Assembly: GCA_018001695.1 (NCBI GenBank)
Contig: JAGNHN010000017.1
Coordinates: 1 to 38,134, forward strand
DNA from: Lentimicrobiaceae bacterium
GTDB taxonomy: Bacteria; Bacteroidota; Bacteroidia; Bacteroidales; JAGNHN01
Length of the DNA: 38,134 nucleotides
Direction of reading: 5' to 3'
Of this stretch, positions 8,181-16,094 are shown piece after piece. The notes beneath the pieces were generated by a model. The model searched no databases, was not told the origin of the DNA, and saw only the letters and a list, made by a program, of their open reading frames with translations. Both the position numbers and the translations under genes were made by a program. Every line of letters begins with the position of its first letter. Within the stretch, counting starts at the first letter, position 1.

Positions 8181-9547
8181 GGTTCAGGAGTGGCAGGTAG
8201 TTTGAGATAGCGGCGGGCAAAGCTTTGTACCAGCACTAGTGTGATGGCAGAAACAAGGATGGAAGCTATTGATGCTTCAGGAATGAGGTACCCCAAAAGA
8301 TATAGGATGAAGATGTAAACCACACCGGATATGAAGCTGGCCATTACCGCCATTGGGTGAAGGCGGACATGGAAAGAAGCCACCGCCGCCGGGATGATGG
8401 TGAAGCCCATCCCTGTGATGAAGACAATGACAGCGATGAGATCGCGGAAAAAATAGGCCAGGGCGAAGCCTCCCATGGAGAACAACAGGATGAAGATGCG
8501 GGTCATCCGCATGAGCTGGTGCTGGTCGGGCGTCTTTGTTCCGATATGGCCCCAATAGTCTTTGGCCAGACTGCTGGCCAGTACGAAAATGATGGTATCA
8601 GCGCTGCTCATAATGGCCGCGAAGATGAGCACCAGACCGATCCCCAGAAAATGCGGAGGAACAAGGATGCGAAGGCCGGTAGCAAAAGCGTTGCGTGCCT
8701 CGATTCCTTCGGTGGAGCGTGCAGCAAGGCCCACCATGGTGATGGCCATACCGGTAATGACGACCAGTATAGCTGAGGCGATGAGACCCTTCTTCACGAC
8801 ATGGGCATCACGGGCAGCATACACGCGTTGCCAGTACTCAGCCGACTGGAAGATGATGAAGACCCCGAACGCGATGAAGGCAATGGTCATGGCCGGATCC
8901 ATCATACTCAGGTCAAACATGCCAACGGCCAGCTCGCGATGCTCACCCAGCATGATGATGCCCAAGAGGAAGAACAGCACAAACAAAACGATATATTGAA
9001 AGATGTCGGTGCGGATGACGCTCTGAAATCCGCCTGCCATGAGGTAGATCATGATCACGGCCGAGCTGAACAGCAGGCTATGCTCATAACTCCATCCACT
9101 GATATTGGCCAGGATCGTGCTGCCCGCGATAAACTGGTTGAGCAGCATTCCGAAGTAGACCACGAAAAGAATGAGGGCCGATGCCAGGCCTACACGGTAC
9201 CCATATTTGTAGTAGAACCAATCGGATAAGGTATGGAACTCCTTTTCTGTGCTGATTTTTCGCAATTTGAGTGCATAGGGCACAAAGACCAGAAATCCGG
9301 CAGCGGTGCCAATGAACACCGCAAGGGCTGAGATGCCAAACTGAAAGACATAGGCGGCATACGCCACAATGGCGGCCCCGCCAATATAACTGGCCACCAC
9401 ACTAGCCATAAAGCCCAGCGTATTGAGATTGCGACCAGCTATCAAATAGTCCTCGTCTTTTTGCCGGCGGGAGGCCCGCCACCCGATTAAAAGACATACC
9501 AGCGTATACCCTGCCAAAAAGGAGATATCAATCCAGGAGAGCTTCAT
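8177..9547 (-). CDS. Sodium:solute symporter (SSS family)
   Basis: An inner-membrane transporter of 456 residues with about 12-13 hydrophobic helices. Family features are the N-terminal YTLVCLLIGW helix, the EDYLIAGRNL loop, the ASYIGGAAIVAYAAYVFQFG helix (sodium-site region), and AGGFQSVIRTDIFQ, the SSS signature (GG-x-x-x-V-x-x-TD-x-x-Q). The substrate is not deducible; amino acids, sugars, nucleosides and carboxylates are all carried in this family. First gene of a two-gene unit whose stop overlaps the barrel gene, suggesting outer-membrane entry and inner-membrane uptake may be linked. I see no clear TAnnTTTG promoter in the 269-bp gap upstream. Confidence 0.9.
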   Translation of the reverse strand: MKLSWIDISFLAGYTLVCLLIGWRASRRQKDEDYLIAGRNLNTLGFMASVVASYIGGAAIVAYAAYVFQFGISALAVFIGTAAGFLVFVPYALKLRKISTEKEFHTLSDWFYYKYGYRVGLASALILFVVYFGMLLNQFIAGSTILANISGWSYEHSLLFSSAVIMIYLMAGGFQSVIRTDIFQYIVLFVLFFLLGIIMLGEHRELAVGMFDLSMMDPAMTIAFIAFGVFIIFQSAEYWQRVYAARDAHVVKKGLIASAILVVITGMAITMVGLAARSTEGIEARNAFATGLRILVPPHFLGIGLVLIFAAIMSSADTIIFVLASSLAKDYWGHIGTKTPDQHQLMRMTRIFILLFSMGGFALAYFFRDLIAVIVFITGMGFTIIPAAVASFHVRLHPMAVMASFISGVVYIFILYLLGYLIPEASIASILVSAITLVLVQSFARRYLKLPATPEP

Positions 9548-9798
9548 ACAACAACGGCTAAAAAGCTAAGTTAAGCCTTTTACCGTTCCAAAGAATTAAT
9601 GAAATGGAATGTACGTCAGGAGTTCAACCAAACCCGCTATTATTCGTCAGTAACACAGCAATGTTAATCAGGTGGATGTTGTCTTGCTTCGTGCAAAGGC
9701 CGCAGCACTGATCCTCCGGCAATACTGTCTACCTCCACCGCGATGGTTATAATACTGTTAATCATGGGTATGATGATGATTGCACCTGAAAGAAAGCG

Positions 9799-9810
9799 GA
9801 CGCAAGCGTC
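9799..9810 (-). other. Short perfect hairpin after the anchor-L gene
   Basis: GACGC-TT-GCGTC lies just beyond the stop of the choice-of-anchor-L gene, followed by a pyrimidine-rich stretch. It may be a weak terminator. The rest of the 9548-9816 gap shows no gene or promoter that I recognise. Confidence 0.25.
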
Positions 9811-9816
9811 AAGGTT

Positions 9817-10866
9817 CTATTTCATCAGCTTCTCGACAAAGTATCCATCTGGCGTCTGAATACCGAAGAAATAAAAACCGGATGGATAATCCCCCAATAT
9901 GTCTCCTATGGGGAATACATTGCTTCCGGACAGGCCATTAAACACCTTCTGTCCCAAATGTTTTCCTGCAAAGTCATAGACAGTTACCACAACGTTCCCG
10001 GCCTGCGTTAGATTCAGATTCAGCCCGGAGGCCGGGCTGATAGGGTTGGGATAAACCGACCCATTGTCAGCATTGCGATCCCCCGTCCCTGTGATGGTGT
10101 AACTTCGCATGCTCGGGCATTGCAGGAAAATCCCTGAGTCAAATATCATATCTCCAGCATCAGCGATAGCCATCTTCAAATGATAGGTAGCCAGGGGGAC
10201 TACCGGAATAGTAGCGGTGAGCACCGTGGTGAAACCATCAAAAACTATGGTCACACCACCCACATTGTACACATAGTAAGCATTGTTCAACATAAGATTA
10301 ATATTGTTGATTGCCACCGGCATACTTGTTCCTGGTACCAGAGCCACATTTGTATTCGCATACAATCCTCCGGCCGGATTGAGACCTGTAATGAAGAAGC
10401 CAAAAACATCATTAAAGGATGAGTTGACATATTCCGGGTATTCTTCAGAGGCAAAGACATATTCAAACAGCAGAATATTCCCGGCAGGAACCAGATCGAA
10501 CTCCAGGATGCTGGCATCATAGGTGAGGTAGCCAGGAATCAAGGTATTCAGCAGACTGTCGCCGAGTGCATTGTTAGCGGAATTCGAGAAGTTGCTGGCT
10601 TGTGACCCAATAAATGGGGGTACTGTCAGGTCGCCTGTAGTCAGGACAATCCCTGAATTGATTCCAAGATTGGTGCTATTGCCACCGGAGAAGCCGCCCA
10701 GCGCATTCGTATCTCCTGTATATTGAACATTGGAAACTGTAACACCGGATTGTATGAAGCTATTTACCAGTGCCGTTGGATCATTACTGGGTGTCACAAC
10801 CAGCTGACCGTATATCGCGGAAGCAACGAAAAGAAAGGCTGGAATTAACAGGAAGAACTTTCTCAT
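9817..10866 (-). CDS. Secreted choice-of-anchor-L protein with T9SS sorting domain
   Basis: A 349-residue exported protein. The signal peptide is MRKFFLLIPAFLFVASAIYG. Residues about 25-250 match the choice-of-anchor-L domain: the VTPSNDPTALVNSFI opening, then GINSGIVLTTGD, then LEFDLVPAGNILLFEYVFASEEYPEYVN with its typical FASEEYPEF-like motif, followed by NDVFGFFITG. The last ~75 residues are a T9SS type A sorting domain (VYPNPISPASG, then YPSGFYFFGI). Proteins with this domain are surface-attached or secreted and often carry adhesive parts, but nothing else is fused here, so its role is unknown. Single-gene unit; 175 bp of featureless sequence separates it from the divergent aminotransferase gene. 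Confidence 0.85.
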   Translation of the reverse strand: MRKFFLLIPAFLFVASAIYGQLVVTPSNDPTALVNSFIQSGVTVSNVQYTGDTNALGGFSGGNSTNLGINSGIVLTTGDLTVPPFIGSQASNFSNSANNALGDSLLNTLIPGYLTYDASILEFDLVPAGNILLFEYVFASEEYPEYVNSSFNDVFGFFITGLNPAGGLYANTNVALVPGTSMPVAINNINLMLNNAYYVYNVGGVTIVFDGFTTVLTATIPVVPLATYHLKMAIADAGDMIFDSGIFLQCPSMRSYTITGTGDRNADNGSVYPNPISPASGLNLNLTQAGNVVVTVYDFAGKHLGQKVFNGLSGSNVFPIGDILGDYPSGFYFFGIQTPDGYFVEKLMK

Positions 10867-11041
10867 AAACAGGAAGATTAGTAGATGGGTAAATATAGAA
10901 AAATATTCAATGGGAGGCTTTTAAGGATTTCCAATATCACTGTATTCCCTCAATTGGTCATGGGTACGCCATTGAAAATGCTTACCTTGCTTAGCCAAAG
11001 CACAGGCTTCATCATTCATTGAAGCGAACAGGCATGCAGCT

Positions 11042-12337
11042 ATGGCGAAAAATGACAATCATCACTTCAGTTTAAACCTGAATGTCAGGGGGTTAAAAAC
11101 CTCTGCTACCCTGGCCATCAATGAAGCAAGCCATGCCCTCCGGGCTGCCGGCAAAGAGGTTTTTATGCTTGGGCTAGGGCAATCGCCTTTCCCTGTTCCA
11201 GGTCATGTGACAGAAGCTTTGCGCCAAAATGCCCACCAGAAGGACTACCTGCCCGTAAAGGGTTTGCCTGCCCTCAGAGAGGCGGTGGCGGCATATAATC
11301 TTCGTACCCAGCAGGTGCATACCGACCCGCAGGATGTACTGATCGGACCTGGCTCCAAGGAGCTGATTTTTATTTTACAATTGGTGTATTACGGGGATCT
11401 GATCATTCCCACGCCGAGCTGGGTCTCATATGCACCTCAGGCTCAGATCATCGGGCGGCATGTCCATTGGGCTCCTACCCGTGAAGACAATTTCTGGCGT
11501 CTGAGCTATGAGGATCTGGAGGCCTTATGTCAGGATGATCCTCACCGTCCTCGCATTGTCATCCTGAACTATCCTTCCAACCCCACCGGCTACACCTACC
11601 CCCTGGAGCGGTTGAAGAAGCTGGCACAGGTGGCCAGAAAATACAATGTCATCCTGGTATCAGATGAGATCTATGGCATGATCCACCATCGCGGACAGCA
11701 TGTATCCATTGCGCGCTACTATCCGGAAGGGACCATCATTTCGAACGGATTGAGCAAGTGGTGTGGCGCCGGCGGCTGGCGTCTCGGGACTTTCTCCTTC
11801 CCTCCAAGTCTGCGTTGGTTGCTGAAAAGCATGTCGGTGGTTGCCAGTGAAACCTACACATCCACATCAGCGCCCATACAGCATGCCGCCATCACCGGCT
11901 TTGCCGACAGGCCTGAGATGACAGATTACCTGCGTCATACCCGCTGGATTCTGCGCAACATTGCACACAGCCTCACCGAGCGACTTCACAGGATGGGGCT
12001 TAACACGCCGCTGCCACATGGGGGGTTCTATCTCTTTCCCAATTTTGAGCCTTACCGGGAGGCCATTGAAAAGCATGGCATTCATGATTCAGCCACCCTT
12101 TGCCAACGCCTGCTCGAGGATACAGGTGTGGCCATGCTTCCCGGCAGTGATTTCGGACGGCGACCAGGCGAGTATACTGCTCGCATGGCCTATGTCGATT
12201 TCGATGGTCAGGCTGCTTTGCTAGCCAGTCAACAAAACCCGGTATTGAATGGTTATGATGCCGGTTTCGTGCAAACCCATGCACCCAGGCTACTAACAGC
12301 CTTCGATCGTATCGGTCAGTGGTTAAGTGAATTATAA
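11042..12337 (+). CDS. PLP-dependent aminotransferase, class I/II
   Basis: A 431-residue fold-type I aminotransferase, probably cytosolic. Visible landmarks are PTPSWVSYAPQ (cofactor and substrate region), LNYPSNPTGYTY with the conserved NPTG, VSDEIYGMI with the cofactor-binding Asp, and SNGLSKWCGAGGWRLG with K239 as the Schiff-base lysine. These match the aspartate/aromatic aminotransferase superfamily. The length is about 30 residues above a typical AspC-like enzyme, mainly at the C-terminus. Amino-donor and acceptor preference cannot be assigned. zupT follows 19 bp later on the same strand and is probably co-transcribed. Confidence 0.85.
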   Translation: MAKNDNHHFSLNLNVRGLKTSATLAINEASHALRAAGKEVFMLGLGQSPFPVPGHVTEALRQNAHQKDYLPVKGLPALREAVAAYNLRTQQVHTDPQDVLIGPGSKELIFILQLVYYGDLIIPTPSWVSYAPQAQIIGRHVHWAPTREDNFWRLSYEDLEALCQDDPHRPRIVILNYPSNPTGYTYPLERLKKLAQVARKYNVILVSDEIYGMIHHRGQHVSIARYYPEGTIISNGLSKWCGAGGWRLGTFSFPPSLRWLLKSMSVVASETYTSTSAPIQHAAITGFADRPEMTDYLRHTRWILRNIAHSLTERLHRMGLNTPLPHGGFYLFPNFEPYREAIEKHGIHDSATLCQRLLEDTGVAMLPGSDFGRRPGEYTARMAYVDFDGQAALLASQQNPVLNGYDAGFVQTHAPRLLTAFDRIGQWLSEL

Positions 12338-12356
12338 GTCAAACAACTAGAAAGAT

Positions 12357-13166
12357 ATGGATAATGCCAATGTATGGATCGCCTTGCTTCTGACGGTTTT
12401 TGCAGGGCTTTCAACAGGGATTGGGAGTGCGTTGGCTTTTTTCTCACGACGGACCAACACCCGTTTTCTCTCACTGGCACTGGGCTTTTCGGCTGGGGTG
12501 ATGATCTATGTTTCCTTTGTAGAGATCCTCAGTAAGGCCCGCCTAAGTCTGGTAGAAGGTATGGGTGAGACAGGCGGCTACTGGCTGACGGCAGCAGCTT
12601 TTTTCGGTGGCATATTGCTGATCGCATTGATTGATAAGTTTATCCCTTCGGCTGACAACCCCCATGAGATCCGCATGATAGAAGACATGGAGGGACAAGG
12701 GGACCAGCATAAACGCAGGCTCAAGCGCATTGGTACCCTGACGGCCCTTGCCATTGCCATCCACAATTTCCCGGAGGGCATGGCCACCTTCATCGCTGCC
12801 ATGTCGGATCCGGGGCTGGGTGTGGCCATTGCTGTAGCCATTGCCATCCACAATATACCTGAGGGCATCGCGGTATCGGTGCCCATCTTCTATGCCACGG
12901 GCAGTCGCAGAAAGGCTTTTTGGCATTCTTTTGCCTCAGGCCTGGCTGAACCGGTTGGTGCTATTGCTGCCTACCTTTTGTTGATGCCATTCATTGGCCC
13001 GCTTACATTTGGCCTACTTTTCGCCGGTGTGGCAGGGATTATGGTCTTTATCTCTTTGGATGAGTTGCTGCCGGCTGCCAGAGAGTTCGGGGAACATCAC
13101 CTTTCCATCTATGGATTAATTGCCGGCATGGCCATCATGGCCATCAGCCTGTTGCTGTTTGTCTGA
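12357..13166 (+). CDS. zupT: ZIP-family divalent metal transporter ZupT
   Basis: A 269-residue inner-membrane transporter with eight predicted helices, the usual ZupT length. The two metal-binding motifs of the ZIP family are intact: HNFPEG at residues 136-141 and HNIPEG at 165-170, in neighbouring helices. A His/charged loop around residues 100-125 sits between helices 3 and 4 as in ZIP proteins. It is expected to import zinc and perhaps iron, manganese or cobalt. It follows the aminotransferase by 19 bp. No metal-responsive operator is evident in front of it, so regulation may come from the upstream gene's promoter. Confidence 0.93.
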   Translation: MDNANVWIALLLTVFAGLSTGIGSALAFFSRRTNTRFLSLALGFSAGVMIYVSFVEILSKARLSLVEGMGETGGYWLTAAAFFGGILLIALIDKFIPSADNPHEIRMIEDMEGQGDQHKRRLKRIGTLTALAIAIHNFPEGMATFIAAMSDPGLGVAIAVAIAIHNIPEGIAVSVPIFYATGSRRKAFWHSFASGLAEPVGAIAAYLLLMPFIGPLTFGLLFAGVAGIMVFISLDELLPAAREFGEHHLSIYGLIAGMAIMAISLLLFV

Positions 13167-13173
13167 AACAGAA

Positions 13174-13195
13174 GACAGCGGAAACGTGAGCTGTC
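13174..13195 (+). terminator. Weak hairpin between convergent zupT and fabH
   Basis: GACAGC, a 10-nt loop and GCTGTC, followed by CGCTTT. This short stem just after the zupT stop may end the aminotransferase-zupT transcript, but the T run is poor. The rest of the 115-bp convergent gap has no other signal. Confidence 0.3.
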
Positions 13196-13281
13196 GCTTT
13201 GGCCATAAAGATATGCCTCATTCAAACCAAAGCCCAGGCAGGCTGGATTAAATTTCACATTTTAGTACAAGTACCGGAGTA

Positions 13282-14277
13282 TTAACGCGGATCGTATGCC
13301 CAGCGGACATAGGTTGCTCCCCAGGTGAACCCAGCTCCGAAGGTGGCCAGGATCAGGTTATCGCCCTTGTGCAGCTGCTTCTCCCATTCCCATAGGAGGA
13401 GCGGCAGTGTGGCAGCGGTGGTATTCCCATATTTTTCAATGTTAATCATCACCTTTTCTTTCGGGAGCTTCATACGGCTGGCCACGGCTTCGATGATGCG
13501 CATATTGGCCTGGTGTGGTACCAGCCAGTGCAGCGTGTCGTTGGTAAGTCCATGCCGCTCCATCATCTCGACAGATACATCCGCCATTTTCGAGACTGCC
13601 CATTTGAAAACGGCCTGCCCTTCCTGGTAAATGAAGTGCTCACGGGCCAGAACGCTGTCGATGGAGGCAGGCTTGACCGATCCACCGGCTTTCTGATGGA
13701 GATGGATCCTTCCGGACCCATCAGACTGAAGGATGCTGTCAATCAGTCCATATTCCTCATTGGGCTCAAGAAGGACACATCCGGCGCCATCGCCAAAAAT
13801 CGGGCATGTAGCCCGGTCACTGTAGTCTACGATACTGGACATCTTCTCAGCACCAACGACAACAACCTTGCGGTGCGTTCCGGATTCAACGAATTTGGCA
13901 CCAACTGAGAGGGCATAGAGGAAGCCGGAGCAGCCGGCATTGAGATCGAAAGAAAAGGCATGACGAATACCGACTTTATCCGAAATAATGTTGGCAGTAG
14001 CCGGAAACTGATGATCCGGTGTCACGGTAGCACAGATAAGCAGGTCGATTTCGTCAGGATGTGTACCTGTCTTGTCGAGCAGTTTCTTCACGGCAGCAGC
14101 CCCGACGAAGGAAGCACCTTCTCCGGCTTCCTTGATGATATGACGTTCCCGTATACCGATACGTGTCATGATCCACTCATCGGAAGTATCGACCATTGTA
14201 CTGAGCTCTTCGTTGGTCAGTATATAATCTGGTACATAAGCTTCCACACCGGTTATCGCGGCCCTGATCTTACCCAT
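13282..14277 (-). CDS. fabH: 3-oxoacyl-ACP synthase III (KAS III)
   Basis: Cytosolic enzyme starting fatty-acid synthesis by condensing an acyl-CoA (acetyl- or branched-chain) with malonyl-ACP. It has 331 residues, the family's normal size, with the complete Cys-His-Asn triad: C116 in NAGCSGFLYAL, H255 in VPHQANMRI and N285 in KYGNTTAAT. GDGAGCVLL and FGAGFTWGA are also conserved. It is the last gene of the yceD-rpmF-plsX-fabH operon, 11 bp after plsX, an arrangement linking fatty-acid initiation with phospholipid synthesis. Confidence 0.97.
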   Translation of the reverse strand: MGKIRAAITGVEAYVPDYILTNEELSTMVDTSDEWIMTRIGIRERHIIKEAGEGASFVGAAAVKKLLDKTGTHPDEIDLLICATVTPDHQFPATANIISDKVGIRHAFSFDLNAGCSGFLYALSVGAKFVESGTHRKVVVVGAEKMSSIVDYSDRATCPIFGDGAGCVLLEPNEEYGLIDSILQSDGSGRIHLHQKAGGSVKPASIDSVLAREHFIYQEGQAVFKWAVSKMADVSVEMMERHGLTNDTLHWLVPHQANMRIIEAVASRMKLPKEKVMINIEKYGNTTAATLPLLLWEWEKQLHKGDNLILATFGAGFTWGATYVRWAYDPR

Positions 14278-14288
14278 AATCGCTTGTG

Positions 14289-15257
14289 TTATTGTTCCTG
14301 TTCTGTCCGTCCTGTGTAGCCTGACATGGCTTGCCGGATCTTTTCTGTCAGCCCGGCTTTGTGTATTTCAACAGACAAAAGTATCATATTTTTGATTGCG
14401 CGGGCATTGGATATGCCATGCCCTACGACCACGCTGCCGTTGACGCCCAGGATCGGGCTTCCGCCATAGTTCTCATAGTTGAAGCGGGCAAAATAGTCAT
14501 CCATCAGGCCTCGTTTCGCCATCATACGAAAGAATGCTTCTGTGTGCTTAATGACGATATTCCCTGTAAATCCGTCAGTTACAACGACATCCACCTTGTC
14601 CTTGAAGATATCCCTGCTCTCCACATTGCCGATAAAGTGGTAGTCTGTAGAGTCTTTCATCAGCCGGAAAGTTGATTGACACAGGAGACTGCCCTTTTCT
14701 TCCTCTTCACCGATATTGAGCAGTCCAACCTTTGGCTGTTCGACACCGAGTACCGCCCTGGCATAAATATTTCCCAGCAATCCGAACTGGTACATTACAT
14801 CCGGTTTGGCATCGGGGTTGGTTCCAACGTCAACCAGAAGGTTATGACCGCCATCCAGGCGGGGAATCAGGACGAGGGTACAGGGACGGATGATACCGGG
14901 AATGGTATGCACGGCATACATAGCGCCAACAAGCATAGCACCTGTGTTTCCGGCACTGGAGAATGCATCGATGTCTCCTTCTTTCAGCAACCTGAACCCC
15001 ATCGCGAGGCTGGAGTCCGGTTTTGAGGTGAAGGCACGTATGGGTTGATCACCCATACCGATCACATCCGGAGCATGAATAATGGTAAGCCGGTCACCCG
15101 CAAGGTTACGGATATCCTCAGTGGCTTCAATGAGCGCACTATCCCCAATAAGCACGAGGGAATCTTCCCCATCCATTTCGCGAAGGGCCAGCAAGGCACC
15201 TTCCAGGGTGGCAGCGGGGGCAAAATCCCCGCCCATTACATCGAGTCCTGCCCTCAT
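14289..15257 (-). CDS. plsX: Phosphate acyltransferase PlsX
   Basis: Makes acyl-phosphate from acyl-ACP for the PlsY step of phosphatidic acid synthesis. About 322 residues. Diagnostic segments are the N-terminal GLDVMGGDFAP, ALREMDGEDSLVLIG, FSAGNTGAMLVGA, LVDVGTNPDAKP and TDGFTGNIVIKHTE. The ATG at 15255-15257 is chosen; a TTG codon directly before it is an alternative. It sits between rpmF and fabH, as in many bacteria. Confidence 0.96.
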   Translation of the reverse strand: MRAGLDVMGGDFAPAATLEGALLALREMDGEDSLVLIGDSALIEATEDIRNLAGDRLTIIHAPDVIGMGDQPIRAFTSKPDSSLAMGFRLLKEGDIDAFSSAGNTGAMLVGAMYAVHTIPGIIRPCTLVLIPRLDGGHNLLVDVGTNPDAKPDVMYQFGLLGNIYARAVLGVEQPKVGLLNIGEEEEKGSLLCQSTFRLMKDSTDYHFIGNVESRDIFKDKVDVVVTDGFTGNIVIKHTEAFFRMMAKRGLMDDYFARFNYENYGGSPILGVNGSVVVGHGISNARAIKNMILLSVEIHKAGLTEKIRQAMSGYTGRTEQEQ

Positions 15258-15281
15258 CAAAGAGACTGAATAAGGGAGGTA

Positions 15282-15473
15282 TTAAGCTTCCTGGTTTCCT
15301 TCCATCACCAGTTTCCCTCTGTAATAGAGGTTACCATCAACCATATGGGCATGGTGATACTGATGAACCTCATTGGTAACAGGATCCTTGGCAAGGGTCG
15401 GAGCTGTTGCTTTGTAATGTGTTCTGCGCTTATCCCTTCTTGTGGTAGAAGTTTTACGTTTCGGATGTGGCAT
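15282..15473 (-). CDS. rpmF: 50S ribosomal protein L32 (cysteine-free form)
   Basis: A 63-residue basic protein with the L32 N-terminus [21 protein letters not shown] and the C-terminal [10 protein letters not shown] block. The four zinc-ribbon cysteines of many L32 proteins are all absent ([20 protein letters not shown] in their place), so it should not bind zinc. Cysteine-free L32 is common in this phylum. It lies 18 bp after yceD and about 24 bp before plsX. Confidence 0.96.
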   Translation of the reverse strand: MPHPKRKTSTTRRDKRRTHYKATAPTLAKDPVTNEVHQYHHAHMVDGNLYYRGKLVMEGNQEA

Positions 15474-15491
15474 AAGGCAATCGTATTAAAG

Positions 15492-16019
15492 TTATTCTTC
15501 AAGTTTATTCTGCAAATCCCTGAGAGCATCCCAGCGGGCATCTGTGCCTTCGGGGGTCTGGTGCCGGTTTAGAAGCTGGAGCATAGCCGGATCACATGTG
15601 CTTTGACCCTTATCGTCTTCCGGATGGATACGGCGGTAGGGTAGTAGCAGGATGAGGAACTCATAAAGATAAGGGCGGACGTCGAACTGATAAGCTTCCC
15701 GCGGGAGTATGATGATGTTATCATCTTCCTCCTGGTAGACGTCTCCGAACTTCAGGAACAACTCGCGGGTTCCGGTAACCGGCATCATGAACATCTCCAG
15801 ACATCGGTCACACTCCACTTCTACCTGACCCTGCATCGTAAACACCAGGGTCATCATGCGCTCCTGCTTATCCAGGCTCAGGTTGACATGAACCTGTCCG
15901 CGCTGTATCTCAGCATACTCCAACTCTTCAAAGAACGCATCATCTATTTCAAAATGAAACTGATGCACCTCCTCGGCCAAACCCTTGAACGGAATAATGT
16001 AATCATCCAACGGCTCCAC
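15492..16019 (-). CDS. yceD: YceD-family protein (DUF177)
   Basis: A 175-residue protein of the DUF177/YceD family, linked to 23S rRNA accumulation and usually encoded just before rpmF, as here. The conserved ECDRCLEMFMMPV (Cys-x-x-Cys) segment is near residue 75, and the family's acidic DDNIIILPREAYQFDVRPYLYEFLILLLP stretch follows. The reading frame opens with GTG at 16017-16019; the next in-frame Met would remove a third of the domain. The promoter at 16042-16072 places the transcript start about 18 nt upstream, consistent with this GTG. First gene of the operon. Confidence 0.88.
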   Translation of the reverse strand: MEPLDDYIIPFKGLAEEVHQFHFEIDDAFFEELEYAEIQRGQVHVNLSLDKQERMMTLVFTMQGQVEVECDRCLEMFMMPVTGTRELFLKFGDVYQEEDDNIIILPREAYQFDVRPYLYEFLILLLPYRRIHPEDDKGQSTCDPAMLQLLNRHQTPEGTDARWDALRDLQNKLEE

Positions 16020-16041
16020 CTGCTCAGAATTTTAGGGCCTG

Positions 16042-16072
16042 CAAAGGTATAAATTAATCCTATGAATAACAA
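16042..16072 (-). promoter_or_regulatory. Promoter of the yceD-rpmF-plsX-fabH operon
   Basis: On the minus strand TTG (16070-16072), a 20-nt spacer and TACCTTTG (16042-16049) form a full match to the Bacteroidota promoter pattern. The predicted start is near 16036. Confidence 0.75.
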
Positions 16073-16094
16073 ATCTTTATTTCTGCTGAGCAGC

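Noticed and set aside
13174-13195. Strong bidirectional terminator between zupT and fabH
   Set aside because: The stem is only 6 bp with a 10-nt loop and a poor T run, so it is kept only as a low-confidence hairpin.
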